From the NCBI GenBank assembly GCA_964527205.1, contig CAZGQG010000005.1, positions 1 through 64,000 of the forward strand: a stretch of 64,000 nt of DNA. Direction: 5' to 3'. Both the position numbers and the translations under genes were made by a program. This document shows positions 25,726 to 33,977 of the stretch, piece after piece. The notes under the pieces were generated by a model. The model was not told where the DNA came from. It searched no databases and saw only the letters and a program-made list of their open reading frames with translations. Within the stretch, counting starts at the first letter, position 1, and each line of letters starts with the position of its first letter. This DNA is from JARICQ01 sp964527205 (lineage in GTDB: Bacteria > Bacillota > Clostridia > Tissierellales > Tissierellaceae).

Positions 25726-26868
25726 CTAATCATCAACCTCAACTTCTAAAATTTTCCCTGTTTTTCCATCAATAGTTATTTCATATTCTACATCATCAAG
25801 TTCAATCTCTATTTCATATTCTAGATCATCCTGGTCAAAGTCAACATCTGTGATTTTTCCATTTACTCTGGATAGGGCAATTTTTTTGGCTTGCTGAGAT
25901 GAAATAATGTTTTTAGAGCCAGCTTTCTTTTCATCATCTTGGTCATCCTCTTCATCATCATCATCATCTTCTTCTATATCATCTTCATCATAATCCTCGT
26001 AATCTTTTATTTCTTCTTTTGCCCCTAGTGTATCAGGACTTGTTTCTCCTATCTCTAAAGTATTATCTTCTTTTATGTCTTCTTTATCTTCTCTTTCTTC
26101 TATCTTTTCAAAATCTGTGGAATCTAGGATTTTATCTAAGTCAAGTCCCATTCCCTGGCTTAAGTTGACTAATTCTTCTATGCTTAAATTTACTAGGTCC
26201 TCTGTTTTAAGTTCTTGGTTTAGGATTAATAAATTTCTTATAAAGGTCATCTTGCTAACTGATATACCATATTCCTTTGAAAAATCTTCTATAGTGGATG
26301 TTTTATCTAGTTTTTGAGATAAGACAATTGGATCAAAAGATTTTTTCTTCATATATTCATGAATTTTTTTATCTATTACTTGTTTTTGCATCTGGGACTT
26401 TTCTTCATTTTTATTGTAGATTGAAAGCAATAAGAATTTATGATCTTTATTAAAATATCCTTTATCATAGATTCTATCTAAGATTTCTTCTGTAACTCTA
26501 TCCACTGTCATACCCTTGTAATTAAAATCTTTTATAATCCATTTACCATCTTTATTACTTGATTTTATATCTATAACCTTATTTATTCTATTTGTTGTAA
26601 TCTCTATACTAGGATTAACATCAATAAAAATATTACTATCAGGCATCCTTGTTTGATAGTTCCATCCAAAGAATACTAATAGGAATGCTGCTGCTATTGA
26701 AGCATAGGGCATAAATTTCTTAAAAGGATCTCTCTTTCTTTGCTGCCTAGTTATTTGATCATGCTTAAGCATCTTTGTTCTAGGGGCATTTTTTATATCA
26801 TCTAACAAATCAATTGGCGCCTGGTCTATGGAATCTTTTAAGCTCTTTAAAATTTCTTTTTCCTTCAT
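25726..26868 (-). CDS. RsgI-like anti-sigma factor with PepSY domain
   Basis: 380 residues. Order: cytoplasmic domain (1-48, helical, MKEKEILKSLKDSIDQAP), one membrane helix (about 50-68), an RsgI-type juxtamembrane domain with FIDVNPSIEI, a helical stretch, a very acidic linker (about 255-320, with a run of Asp/Glu), and a C-terminal PepSY domain. In RsgI proteins the Asn-Pro bond in the DVNPS motif is where autoproteolysis starts transmembrane signalling; that residue pair is present. The start codon overlaps the sigma factor stop (ATGA-type, 4 bases), so it is almost surely the cognate anti-sigma factor. The cytoplasmic domain is short and unlike classical ZAS domains. Confidence 0.8.
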   Translation of the reverse strand: MKEKEILKSLKDSIDQAPIDLLDDIKNAPRTKMLKHDQITRQQRKRDPFKKFMPYASIAAAFLLVFFGWNYQTRMPDSNIFIDVNPSIEITTNRINKVIDIKSSNKDGKWIIKDFNYKGMTVDRVTEEILDRIYDKGYFNKDHKFLLLSIYNKNEEKSQMQKQVIDKKIHEYMKKKSFDPIVLSQKLDKTSTIEDFSKEYGISVSKMTFIRNLLILNQELKTEDLVNLSIEELVNLSQGMGLDLDKILDSTDFEKIEEREDKEDIKEDNTLEIGETSPDTLGAKEEIKDYEDYDEDDIEEDDDDDEEDDQDDEKKAGSKNIISSQQAKKIALSRVNGKITDVDFDQDDLEYEIEIELDDVEYEITIDGKTGKILEVEVDD

Positions 26869-27452
26869 GCCCTGACCTCCTTCGCATCTATATAAGTTCT
26901 TAATTTTTTTAATGCTCTTCTATACTTTGATAAACATGTAGATAATTTCATCCCTAGGCCCTCTGATATTTCCCTATGCTTCATACCTGATACTGCATGT
27001 AGGATAACTATTTGTCTTTCTTCTTCATTTAAAAGTGATAGGACCCCTTCAAGGACAAGTCGATCATCAATATCACTTATATATGAGAATCTCCTATCAT
27101 CAGATAAGTCCTCTGGCTGAATTGAAATACTTCTCTTTTCTTTTTTTGTATTAGTATAAAAAAGATTCTTTGCAATAGTAAACATCCAGGCCAAAGGTTT
27201 GCCCATAGGCTTGTATAGATGTGCAGATGAAAGAATTTTTATGTATGTATCCTGTATTAAATCCAAAGATTTTTCATGATCTTTTGTAAGAGATAAGGCA
27301 AAGGCATACATGGTTCTTTCCGTAATAGCATATAAATCATCTAAGGCTTCCATGTCATCCCTTGCAATCCTTACAAAGAGATCTTCATCTATTTCTATTT
27401 TTTTCCTATCTACAATAGGACTATCCTCATATACAAATGTAAATAATATCAT
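26865..27452 (-). CDS. ECF-type RNA polymerase sigma factor
   Basis: 195 residues with sigma region 2 (DLFVRIARDDMEALDDLYAI ... LIQDTYIKI ... PMGKPLAWMFTIAKNLFY) and region 4 (LLNEEERQIVILHAVSGMKHREISEGLGM, a helix-turn-helix that binds -35 DNA). No region 3 is seen, so it is an extracytoplasmic-function type. The linker is short. ATG is 8 bases after AGGAG. It is cotranscribed with the RsgI-like gene that overlaps its stop, and probably with the PepSY-repeat gene. The presumed signal is envelope state or a surface polymer; nothing in the sequence defines it. Confidence 0.88.
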   Translation of the reverse strand: MILFTFVYEDSPIVDRKKIEIDEDLFVRIARDDMEALDDLYAITERTMYAFALSLTKDHEKSLDLIQDTYIKILSSAHLYKPMGKPLAWMFTIAKNLFYTNTKKEKRSISIQPEDLSDDRRFSYISDIDDRLVLEGVLSLLNEEERQIVILHAVSGMKHREISEGLGMKLSTCLSKYRRALKKLRTYIDAKEVRA

Positions 27453-27554
27453 CTCTATAGCTCCTTTAATAGTATAACTCCTGACCAGCCTGTTTTATTG
27501 CATAGAATTATAATATTTTTTATTTATTTTTATTTTCATCTTTTAAAAACAAAA

Positions 27555-27582
27555 ATAGAAGACCTTAGCCTTCTATAATTAA
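27555..27582 (-). terminator. Terminator of the VTT-domain gene
   Basis: ATAGAAG/CTTCTAT stem with an 8-base loop, followed on the minus strand by TTTTTGTTTTT. Confidence 0.8.
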
Positions 27583-27627
27583 TCTAATATAACATATTTT
27601 ATTGCCTAAATACAAACCTATTTATTT

Positions 27628-28299
27628 TTAAGTTCTAATTGTTTCTTTGTTTTTCCAGTAGATGAAAAGAGTAAATATAATATACAGGATAGCTATAAAT
27701 AAGGCTATGACTAATCCCCTTCCACCTTCTCCTCCTATACTAGATCCAATAAGAGTCTTGGCTATCATCATAGGTGATTTGGCCAGTAGAGAGGCTATAA
27801 TAAAGGCCTTATAGCCTGTATTAAATGATCCCAGTACCATGCTGCTTATGTCATTGGGTATGAAGCCAAGTATTTTTACAATAAAAACAGATACCCATTC
27901 ATTTTCAGCTCTTACTTTATTGATTATATTTATTTTAGGATATTTATCAATCATTTGATCTACCATGTCTTTTCCAGAAAATTTACCAATATAAAAAGCT
28001 ATAGTCATAGTAATAAATAAACCTAAGAAATTTATTATTATCGCTATATACCATGGAAATACAAGGCTTGAGCTAATATATATAAGGCTAAGGGGTATGA
28101 CTATTGAAATTGATTTTACTGCAAAAAATACAAGAAAAATTATTGCAGCTAAAAAATAATTAGAGGGTGTGTAGTTTAGGATTTTTTCGACTGATATGTC
28201 CTCATAATTTAAAGCAAAATAAATAAATAAGATAGCCATTACTATTAAAGGTATAAACTTTATTATTTTATTTACTTTTGACCTTTTCTTCTTTTCCAT
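27628..28299 (-). CDS. TVP38/TMEM64 (VTT-domain) membrane protein
   Basis: 223 residues, about 5-6 membrane helices, DedA/VTT superfamily. The core shows GLFITMTIAFYIGKFSGKDM, then GFIPNDISSMVLGSFNTGYKAF, matching the re-entrant G-rich motifs of TVP38 proteins. Members are thought to move lipids or undecaprenyl phosphate across the membrane; the function here is open. The start is ATG 28299, 6 bases after GAGGGG; the upstream in-frame codon at 28317 lies before that site. It follows the radical-SAM gene by 50 bases with a hairpin between. Confidence 0.8.
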   Translation of the reverse strand: MEKKKRSKVNKIIKFIPLIVMAILFIYFALNYEDISVEKILNYTPSNYFLAAIIFLVFFAVKSISIVIPLSLIYISSSLVFPWYIAIIINFLGLFITMTIAFYIGKFSGKDMVDQMIDKYPKINIINKVRAENEWVSVFIVKILGFIPNDISSMVLGSFNTGYKAFIIASLLAKSPMMIAKTLIGSSIGGEGGRGLVIALFIAILYIIFTLFIYWKNKETIRT

Positions 28300-28322
28300 A
28301 ATATCCCCTCTATCCATTTACT

Positions 28323-28348
28323 TATCCCGCTAGAAAACTAGCAGGATA
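28323..28348 (-). repeat. Hairpin between radical-SAM and VTT genes
   Basis: ATCCCGCTAG/CTAGCAGGAT near-perfect stem with a short A-rich loop. No T run, so perhaps a weak or processing stem. Confidence 0.5.
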
Positions 28349-28351
28349 GGA

Positions 28352-29728
28352 TTATACACTTATCTTTTCACTTTTCTCTGTCTTATCTATTGTTTGCTCC
28401 CAAATTCTATTAGCTACTGGCTCCCATTTATCCGCTGCATCCTTACATTTACCACATAGATCATAGACATCTTCTGGGTTTTCCAAGTCTGTTGATTTGG
28501 CATTCGCCCTTACAACCATATCCCCTAACTTACCATTATTATCCAGTAGAGGACATGGTCTAAGTTGATTTTCATTAAAGGGTTGGTTTTCCTTATACTG
28601 CATAAATAATGGTCCCTTTAATGCTTCTAATAGGGTCTTTTCATGTATATTGGAATCTGAATAATGTATAAAGGCACAAGGTTCAACATCCCCATTTGCA
28701 TTGATGTGTAAGTATCTTCTACCTCCTGCTATACAACCATCTACATATTCTCCATCATTCCAAAAATCTATAGTAAATATTGGCTTTGTAAACCTAAATT
28801 CTCTAATTTGATTGTACATATACTCCCTTTGTTCAGCAGTAACCATGAGTTCAGGTACTGCATTTATACCTACAGGCATATATGTAAAGAACCATGCAAA
28901 CTTTGCTCCCTTCTCTATCATATCATCAAAGTATTCTTCACTGCCCATTACTTCTGTATTTTCTCTAGTATAACAACAGGATATTCCAAAGGGCAATCCC
29001 TTGTTTTTTAAAATTTCCATGGCCTTTATTACAGCCTTATATGTTCCTTCTCCTCTTCTAAAGTCTGTTTCTTCTTCAAAACCTTCAACAGATATGGCTG
29101 GAACAAAGTTCTTAACCCTTAAAACTTCATCAGCAAATTCTTCATCTATTAGGGTACCATTAGTGAATGCTAAAAACACACAATCCGAATGCTCTTCACA
29201 TAAGCTAATTATATCTTTCTTTCTCATTAGTGGCTCTCCCCCAGAATATATATACATGTATATTCCAAGTTCCTTCCCTTGATTAATAATATCGTCTAAT
29301 TTTTCATAACTCATGGAAAGCTTGTTTCCATAGTCCGCTGCCCAGCAACCTGTGCATTTCAGATTACAGGCTGAGGTTGGATCCATAAGTATAGCCCAAG
29401 GTACATTGCATCCATGCTCTTCTCTTGCCTGCTTTTCTTTTTCCAAGCCTAACATAGCTGAATTAATTAAAAAGTTCTCGAACAAGGTCTTTCTTACTCC
29501 ATCATCGATATCAGTATATAATTCATCAATATACTTATACCAATGTCCATCCTGGTCTTCAATTAAATCCCTTACCACTTCTAATTTAGATGAAACGTGT
29601 CCCTTTCTATCGATTTTCTCAACCCAATCAACTATCTTGGGAACGTTTGCTTCTGGGTCTGCATCCAAGTAATTTAGAACCTGCCTTAATCCAAAAGCCT
29701 TTACCTGATTTACCACTCTATTATTCAT
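28352..29728 (-). CDS. Radical SAM protein with SPASM-like C-terminus
   Basis: About 458 residues. An N-terminal helical domain (1-110) precedes the radical SAM barrel. SACNLKCTGC gives the CxxxCxxC cluster ligands (Cys121, 125, 128), and YSGGEPLM is the SAM-binding GGE motif. Downstream cysteines in DGCIAGGRR, DVEPCAFIH, RPCPLL and LCGKCK suggest one or two auxiliary 4Fe-4S clusters. The substrate is unknown; no peptide precursor gene is visible nearby. The start is ATG 29728 or the adjacent GTG at 29731, both after AAGGAG. It is divergent from a cysteine-less paralogue (29958-30980), and next to a TetR gene and a VTT membrane protein gene. Confidence 0.85.
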   Translation of the reverse strand: MNNRVVNQVKAFGLRQVLNYLDADPEANVPKIVDWVEKIDRKGHVSSKLEVVRDLIEDQDGHWYKYIDELYTDIDDGVRKTLFENFLINSAMLGLEKEKQAREEHGCNVPWAILMDPTSACNLKCTGCWAADYGNKLSMSYEKLDDIINQGKELGIYMYIYSGGEPLMRKKDIISLCEEHSDCVFLAFTNGTLIDEEFADEVLRVKNFVPAISVEGFEEETDFRRGEGTYKAVIKAMEILKNKGLPFGISCCYTRENTEVMGSEEYFDDMIEKGAKFAWFFTYMPVGINAVPELMVTAEQREYMYNQIREFRFTKPIFTIDFWNDGEYVDGCIAGGRRYLHINANGDVEPCAFIHYSDSNIHEKTLLEALKGPLFMQYKENQPFNENQLRPCPLLDNNGKLGDMVVRANAKSTDLENPEDVYDLCGKCKDAADKWEPVANRIWEQTIDKTEKSEKISV

Positions 29729-29850
29729 CACAACAATCACTCCTTCTTGATTTGGACTCTAATAATAGCTTATATCTCCTTCTCATCTTAATTATAAAAT
29801 ATATAGGCCTGTATTTCATGGGACAAAAATATTTTCTGTCTTAAAACTTC

Positions 29851-29868
29851 ACAAAATCCTTGTTTTGT
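29851..29868. promoter_or_regulatory. Possible operator in divergent radical-SAM promoter region
   Basis: ACAAAA-6-TTTTGT inverted repeat between the two divergent radical-SAM-family genes. It could be the target of the nearby TetR protein, but no consensus supports this. Confidence 0.25.
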
Positions 29869-29957
29869 AACATTTTGAGACAATAGGGTTAAATGTCTAT
29901 TTACTCTTATAGAAATATGGATTATTATTTTATTAGTAGATGAAAGGAATGATTAAG

Positions 29958-30980
29958 ATGATCCGCAATGATATAAATATAAAAATGATCCAATCTGCAA
30001 TAGATAAGGGAATTGCTGACATAGAGGATGATCCAAAAAGAGGTATAAGGAATTTAGTTGACCTAGCCAATCACTTTGCTAAGAGTCCCTTTCAAAGGGA
30101 TATAACAAGCTTAATGCAGTCTATCTTAGTTAACTTGGAGAGTCCATACTATGACCTGGTCTTAGATCTACTGGCTAATGTAGATCAGGAAATATTAAAG
30201 TGCTTTGGTATAAATCTTGCTTATAAGGGCTGGACCTATGGGGCTAAAAAAATTCGTAAAAACGAAGAGAAGTTCCAGACTAATATTCCCTGGACTCTTA
30301 TTTTTGATTTAAGAAAAAATATAGAAGATCCACTCCCAAAGAATGATATTGAAAAAATTATTAGAGAGGGTAAGGAGTTAGGAATATATACCTATAATGT
30401 TTTTATAAATAATCTTAAGGGGATTCATAGTATTATAGAAGCTAATCTTGATTGTGCCTTTATACTCTTTCTTCCCCCTTCCGCCATTAAATCTGAAGAT
30501 CTGAGAAGGATAAACTCATATAAGAATACTTGTTTTTCTCTTTACTATGAACCTGGAAGGGATTTGCAGGCTTTTAATAAAAGCATCCAAGTCTTAGTCC
30601 AAAATAAATCTTTATTTACTATATATTCTTATGCTAAGGAAGACTATAGTAAATACATCCTATCTGATAATTGGATAAAAGATCTCCATAAAAAGATTCC
30701 CTTTCAGATCTTTATAGATCCAGAGGGGTCTGATAATAAATCCCTTCCAAAAATCCAGGATTACATTTTTGATTCTAGGACAAGTCAAAAGTATTCCATA
30801 TTTTTAATAGACTTATATAAGGATATTACTCGTATTAATATGAATATTTCAAACAAGTCATCTATACTAACTATCAAGGAAGATGGCTATATCTACAATA
30901 ATGACCTATCCTATATGACTAGCTTAAACATTAGAGACTTATCTTTAAAGGAGATTTTCTCAAATATAAAAGAAGAGTGA
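29958..30980 (+). CDS. Radical SAM-like pseudoenzyme lacking all cluster cysteines
   Basis: About 340 residues. The N-terminal helical region and the start of the barrel align with the divergent radical-SAM protein: NIPWTLIFDL here against NVPWAILMDP there, and EGKELGIYTYNVFINN against QGKELGIYMYIYSGGE. Where the partner has CNLKCTGC this protein has KNIEDPLPKN, and the GGE motif is also gone. The C-terminal SILTIKEDGYIYNND region aligns with the partner's YLHINANGDVEPC, again without Cys. Start ATG 29958 is favoured, 9 bases after AAAGGA; ATG 29940 is possible. The frame is intact, so the loss is not simple decay. Likely a regulatory or scaffold subunit (inferred). Confidence 0.75.
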   Translation: MIRNDINIKMIQSAIDKGIADIEDDPKRGIRNLVDLANHFAKSPFQRDITSLMQSILVNLESPYYDLVLDLLANVDQEILKCFGINLAYKGWTYGAKKIRKNEEKFQTNIPWTLIFDLRKNIEDPLPKNDIEKIIREGKELGIYTYNVFINNLKGIHSIIEANLDCAFILFLPPSAIKSEDLRRINSYKNTCFSLYYEPGRDLQAFNKSIQVLVQNKSLFTIYSYAKEDYSKYILSDNWIKDLHKKIPFQIFIDPEGSDNKSLPKIQDYIFDSRTSQKYSIFLIDLYKDITRINMNISNKSSILTIKEDGYIYNNDLSYMTSLNIRDLSLKEIFSNIKEE

Positions 30981-30990
30981 ATTTAACCTC

Positions 30991-31539
30991 TCACTCTTCC
31001 TTTATATCCTCAACAACTTTAAATGCAATTCCCTCTATTGCGGTTCTAGTGAATTGGACAAATTTCTCTGGAGTGATGTCCTTTTCTTCAACCAACCATC
31101 TTGTAATGGCCATTCTAGTTGCATCGGCAAAATATGTAGAAAAGAACTCCTTGTCCTCATGACTATCAAATATATTTCCAAAATTTAAATGCATAAAGGA
31201 TTCTAAAATCTCTATAAAATAATCTGAAAAGGAATTTTGTCCCTTTTCCTTTAAAGCATTCCTATAAAAGGCCTTATTTTCATATAGGTAGTAGCAAACT
31301 GTTTCTAAGAGCTCCCATATATCCTTTGAATGTGTTTTATTTACAAGAGAAACAAATTCAGTATAAAATATCCAATTTACTAGGTCATATTTATCCTTAA
31401 AATGATAATAAAAACTTTTCCTACTTAAATTACAAGCTTGGGTTATATCTGAAATAGTTATTTTACTCATAGGTTTTTCTTCCATTATCTTTTTCATGGA
31501 ATCAGCTAAGGCTAATTTAGTAATATCATTACTTGACAT
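30991..31539 (-). CDS. TetR/AcrR family transcriptional regulator
   Basis: 182 residues. The N-terminal helix-turn-helix is clear: KITISDITQACNLSRKSFYYHFKDKYDLVNWIF (about residues 20-52) carries the TetR YYHFKDK signature. The C-terminal ligand domain (60-182) resembles the DhaS-like/TetR_C_33 class. The start is ATG 31539, 7 bases after AGGTG. It is convergent with the radical-SAM-like pseudoenzyme gene, leaving only 10 bases between stops. The natural targets would be its own promoter and the divergent radical-SAM pair; the ligand is unknown. Confidence 0.85.
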   Translation of the reverse strand: MSSNDITKLALADSMKKIMEEKPMSKITISDITQACNLSRKSFYYHFKDKYDLVNWIFYTEFVSLVNKTHSKDIWELLETVCYYLYENKAFYRNALKEKGQNSFSDYFIEILESFMHLNFGNIFDSHEDKEFFSTYFADATRMAITRWLVEEKDITPEKFVQFTRTAIEGIAFKVVEDIKEE

Positions 31540-31617
31540 AGACAATCACCTATTTTCTATATTTATCTACTTATATAATATAGGGATTTTATAAATAAGT
31601 CAAAAGATGTCTTATTA

Positions 31618-31675
31618 AAAAGATCCTCTCCCCTCTTAAATAATTAAGGGAATAGGATCTTTTCTTTAAATCTTG
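31618..31675 (-). terminator. Terminator between the peroxiredoxin and TetR genes
   Basis: AAAAGATCCT and its complement AGGATCTTTT flank an inner CCCT/AGGG pairing. On the minus strand it ends in a T-rich tract. It follows the peroxiredoxin stop at 31685. Confidence 0.65.
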
Positions 31676-31684
31676 TATTTTAAA

Positions 31685-32149
31685 TTATAAGTTTGATATG
31701 CTCTCAAGTACTTGGTCAAAATCAGGTATGTTTGAAATTTCATAAACTTCTACCCATTCAACTATTCCTTCTTCATCTATCAGTACATTGGCCCTTCCTG
31801 ATGCATTCATATCTTCTACAAAGATACCATATGCCTTTGATACTTCTCCTAATGGATTGTAATCCGATAACATTTGTAGCTTGCTTATGTTTATTACCTT
31901 GGCCCATGCTGATTTAGAAAATTGTTGGTCAACATTAATTCCAAATGGTACTATATTTTTATCTATGAACCTATCATAGTGGAGCTCTAAGGCTCTCATA
32001 TGATCTAGTCAACCAGCTGTCCATGCTAATGGATGCCATGATAATAGTACTTTCTTGCCTTTGAAGTCTTTTAAACTTACTTCCTCCCCATTATGATCTT
32101 TCAATGTGAAGTCTATGGCCTTATCTCCTACCTTAATCATATCTTTCAT
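31685..32149 (-). CDS. Selenocysteine peroxiredoxin (AhpC/TSA type)
   Basis: 154 residues if the in-frame TGA at 32009-32011 is read as selenocysteine 47. The context HPLAWTAGULDHM gives P40-x3-T44-x2-U47, exactly the peroxiredoxin PxxxTxxC motif with Sec in place of the peroxidatic Cys. The upstream 46 codons (MKDMIKVGDKAIDFTLKD...) are a normal thioredoxin-fold start after GGAGGG at 32156-32161, and the downstream part holds the conserved NVDQQFSKSAWAK and DEEGIVEWVEVY segments. No other Cys remains, so it is a one-Sec enzyme needing an outside thiol. Reduces peroxides. A caller that stops at TGA finds only the 104-codon C-terminal piece. Confidence 0.9.
31973..32004 (-). promoter_or_regulatory. 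Candidate bacterial SECIS element in peroxiredoxin gene
   Basis: In the mRNA a 6-bp stem ATCATA/TATGAT, a 3x3 internal loop, and an upper GAGC/GCTC (or GAG/CTC) stem begin 4 bases after the UGA. The apical loop is within about 14-23 bases of the UGA. Weaker than the two prd elements. Confidence 0.5.
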
Positions 32150-32231
32150 CTATATCCCTCCATACTAGTTAGTTACCCTAGTCCATTAGCATTAAACGAT
32201 TTATTCAATTTTTCAAGATTTCTATAAACTA

Positions 32232-33977
32232 TTAAAGCTCTTTCATTTGCTCCTGATACATGCTTTTGTAGAAACCATTTTCTTCCATTAGAGATTCATG
32301 ATCTCCTCTTTCTATAATCCTCCCCTTATCTAAAACAATAATCTTATCTACATCTTTTATAGTAGAAAGCCTATGGGCAATTATAAAGGTGGTACGATTT
32401 TCCTTTAGCTTTTCTATACCCCTTTGAATAAGCTTTTCCGTTTCCGTATCCACATTGGAAGTTGCCTCATCAAGAATTAAGATCTTTGGATTTCTTATAT
32501 AGGCTCTAGCAAAGGAAATCAATTGTTTTTCTCCTTGACTAAGGTTGTTACCTTTTTCAAATATTCTTTGTTCTATACCTCTTTCCACCAAGGCCTGTCC
32601 TCCCACATCTATAAGGGCCTTTTCTATATCTTCATCTGTATACTGGTCACTGTCTAATTTAATGTTATCTTTTATATTTGTTTCAAAGATAAAGGCCTCC
32701 TGAAGTACAACTGCCATATGTTCTCTTAGAGAGTTTCTATTTATATCCTTAATATCTCTACCATCAATGTATATATTTCCAAGTCTAGCTTGGTAGAACT
32801 TTAGGATTAGATTTATTATTGTACTTTTCCCACTTCCAGTTGATCCTACAAAGGCTATAGTTTCACCACTATCTATTTCAAAGTTTACCCCCTTTAGGAC
32901 ATCTTCCTTATCATAGGCAAAGTAAATATCTTCAAATTTAACATGTCCTTTTACATCCCTAAGATCCCCCTGGCTTTCATCTAATGTTTCCAACTTTAGC
33001 AAGTCGAAAATATGGGTGGCAGAGGCGTAGGATTGCTCTAGTTCTCCAAATCTAGTTACTACAGTGCTTATGTTGTTAAAGATTTTAGTAACATAATCTA
33101 TGGTAATATACATACTACCAACTGTAACAGCATAAATACCAGTTATCCTTCCAATTCCAAAATAAAGGAGAACAAGAAGTGTCCCAAGATATCCTACAAT
33201 ATCAATGGCCCTATATCCACCATAACTCCTTACCTTGGTCATTTCTATATTGGTCTTAAATATATTTTCATTTATATGGTCAAATTCTTCTTTAATATGG
33301 TCTTCCCTATTTAAGGCCTGGATTATCTCCATATTTTGTATGTTCTCATTTATACTTGAGTTTATTTCACCTATATAGTTCCTATTTAATGTTGTATACT
33401 TTCTAGTTTTCTTTCTCAAATCATTAAATATAAGATAGATTAGAGGTAAGAGTACTAGGAGCATAAGGGCTGCAAGGAAATTCCTTATTAGAATCATGCT
33501 ATATAAACTTACAATCATTATACTTGAAGCCACAAGATCTGCTAAGATCAAACGAAACATAATTTTTAATTTATTTGTGTCATTGGTAATCCTAGATACT
33601 ATGCTTCCTGAGGGTATACTATCAAAGTAGGATATGGGAAGCTGGGTAACATGACTATAAACATCCTTCTGTGCACTAAAGGCTATATTGTTTGCTGCCT
33701 CCTCAAAGGATACTAGGGCTAAATTACTAAATAGTCCGCTTAGTAGATATACAAGCAAGTATATTAATAAGAGTAGTAATATTGAAATAAAATCCGCCTT
33801 TTTTAAATCGATTTTAATATAGTTGTTTAATATAAAACCAATTATTAAGGGTCCTATAATTTCCATAGCTGTTCTCACAAGAGAAAGGAGCAGACCTATG
33901 GACAATGATTTTTTTTCATTCTTTGCATATTCTTTTAGTTTCTTACTTGCTAGTTGGTTTCCTTTATTATTCTTCAT
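32232..33977 (-). CDS. ABC exporter half-transporter, catalytically competent Walker B
   Basis: About 581 residues: six membrane helices (about 20-310), then an ATPase domain. Walker A GSTGSGKST, Q-loop VVLQEAF, signature LSQGEKQ, Walker B ILILDEATSNVD with the catalytic Glu, and H-loop IIAHRLST are seen. The signature departs from LSGGQ, as in one subunit of asymmetric heterodimeric exporters. The start is ATG 33977 after AAGGGG; a longer reading to 34031 lacks a site. It overlaps the upstream partner gene by 11 bases. Probable multidrug or lipid-linked substrate exporter of the BmrCD/TM287-288 type. Confidence 0.88.
   Translation of the reverse strand: MKNNKGNQLASKKLKEYAKNEKKSLSIGLLLSLVRTAMEIIGPLIIGFILNNYIKIDLKKADFISILLLLLIYLLVYLLSGLFSNLALVSFEEAANNIAFSAQKDVYSHVTQLPISYFDSIPSGSIVSRITNDTNKLKIMFRLILADLVASSIMIVSLYSMILIRNFLAALMLLVLLPLIYLIFNDLRKKTRKYTTLNRNYIGEINSSINENIQNMEIIQALNREDHIKEEFDHINENIFKTNIEMTKVRSYGGYRAIDIVGYLGTLLVLLYFGIGRITGIYAVTVGSMYITIDYVTKIFNNISTVVTRFGELEQSYASATHIFDLLKLETLDESQGDLRDVKGHVKFEDIYFAYDKEDVLKGVNFEIDSGETIAFVGSTGSGKSTIINLILKFYQARLGNIYIDGRDIKDINRNSLREHMAVVLQEAFIFETNIKDNIKLDSDQYTDEDIEKALIDVGGQALVERGIEQRIFEKGNNLSQGEKQLISFARAYIRNPKILILDEATSNVDTETEKLIQRGIEKLKENRTTFIIAHRLSTIKDVDKIIVLDKGRIIERGDHESLMEENGFYKSMYQEQMKEL

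Noticed and set aside
31685..31999. A 104-codon peroxiredoxin fragment as a pseudogene
   Set aside because: The missing N-terminal half is present upstream in the same frame across a TGA, with a strong ribosome site and the PxxxTxxU motif.
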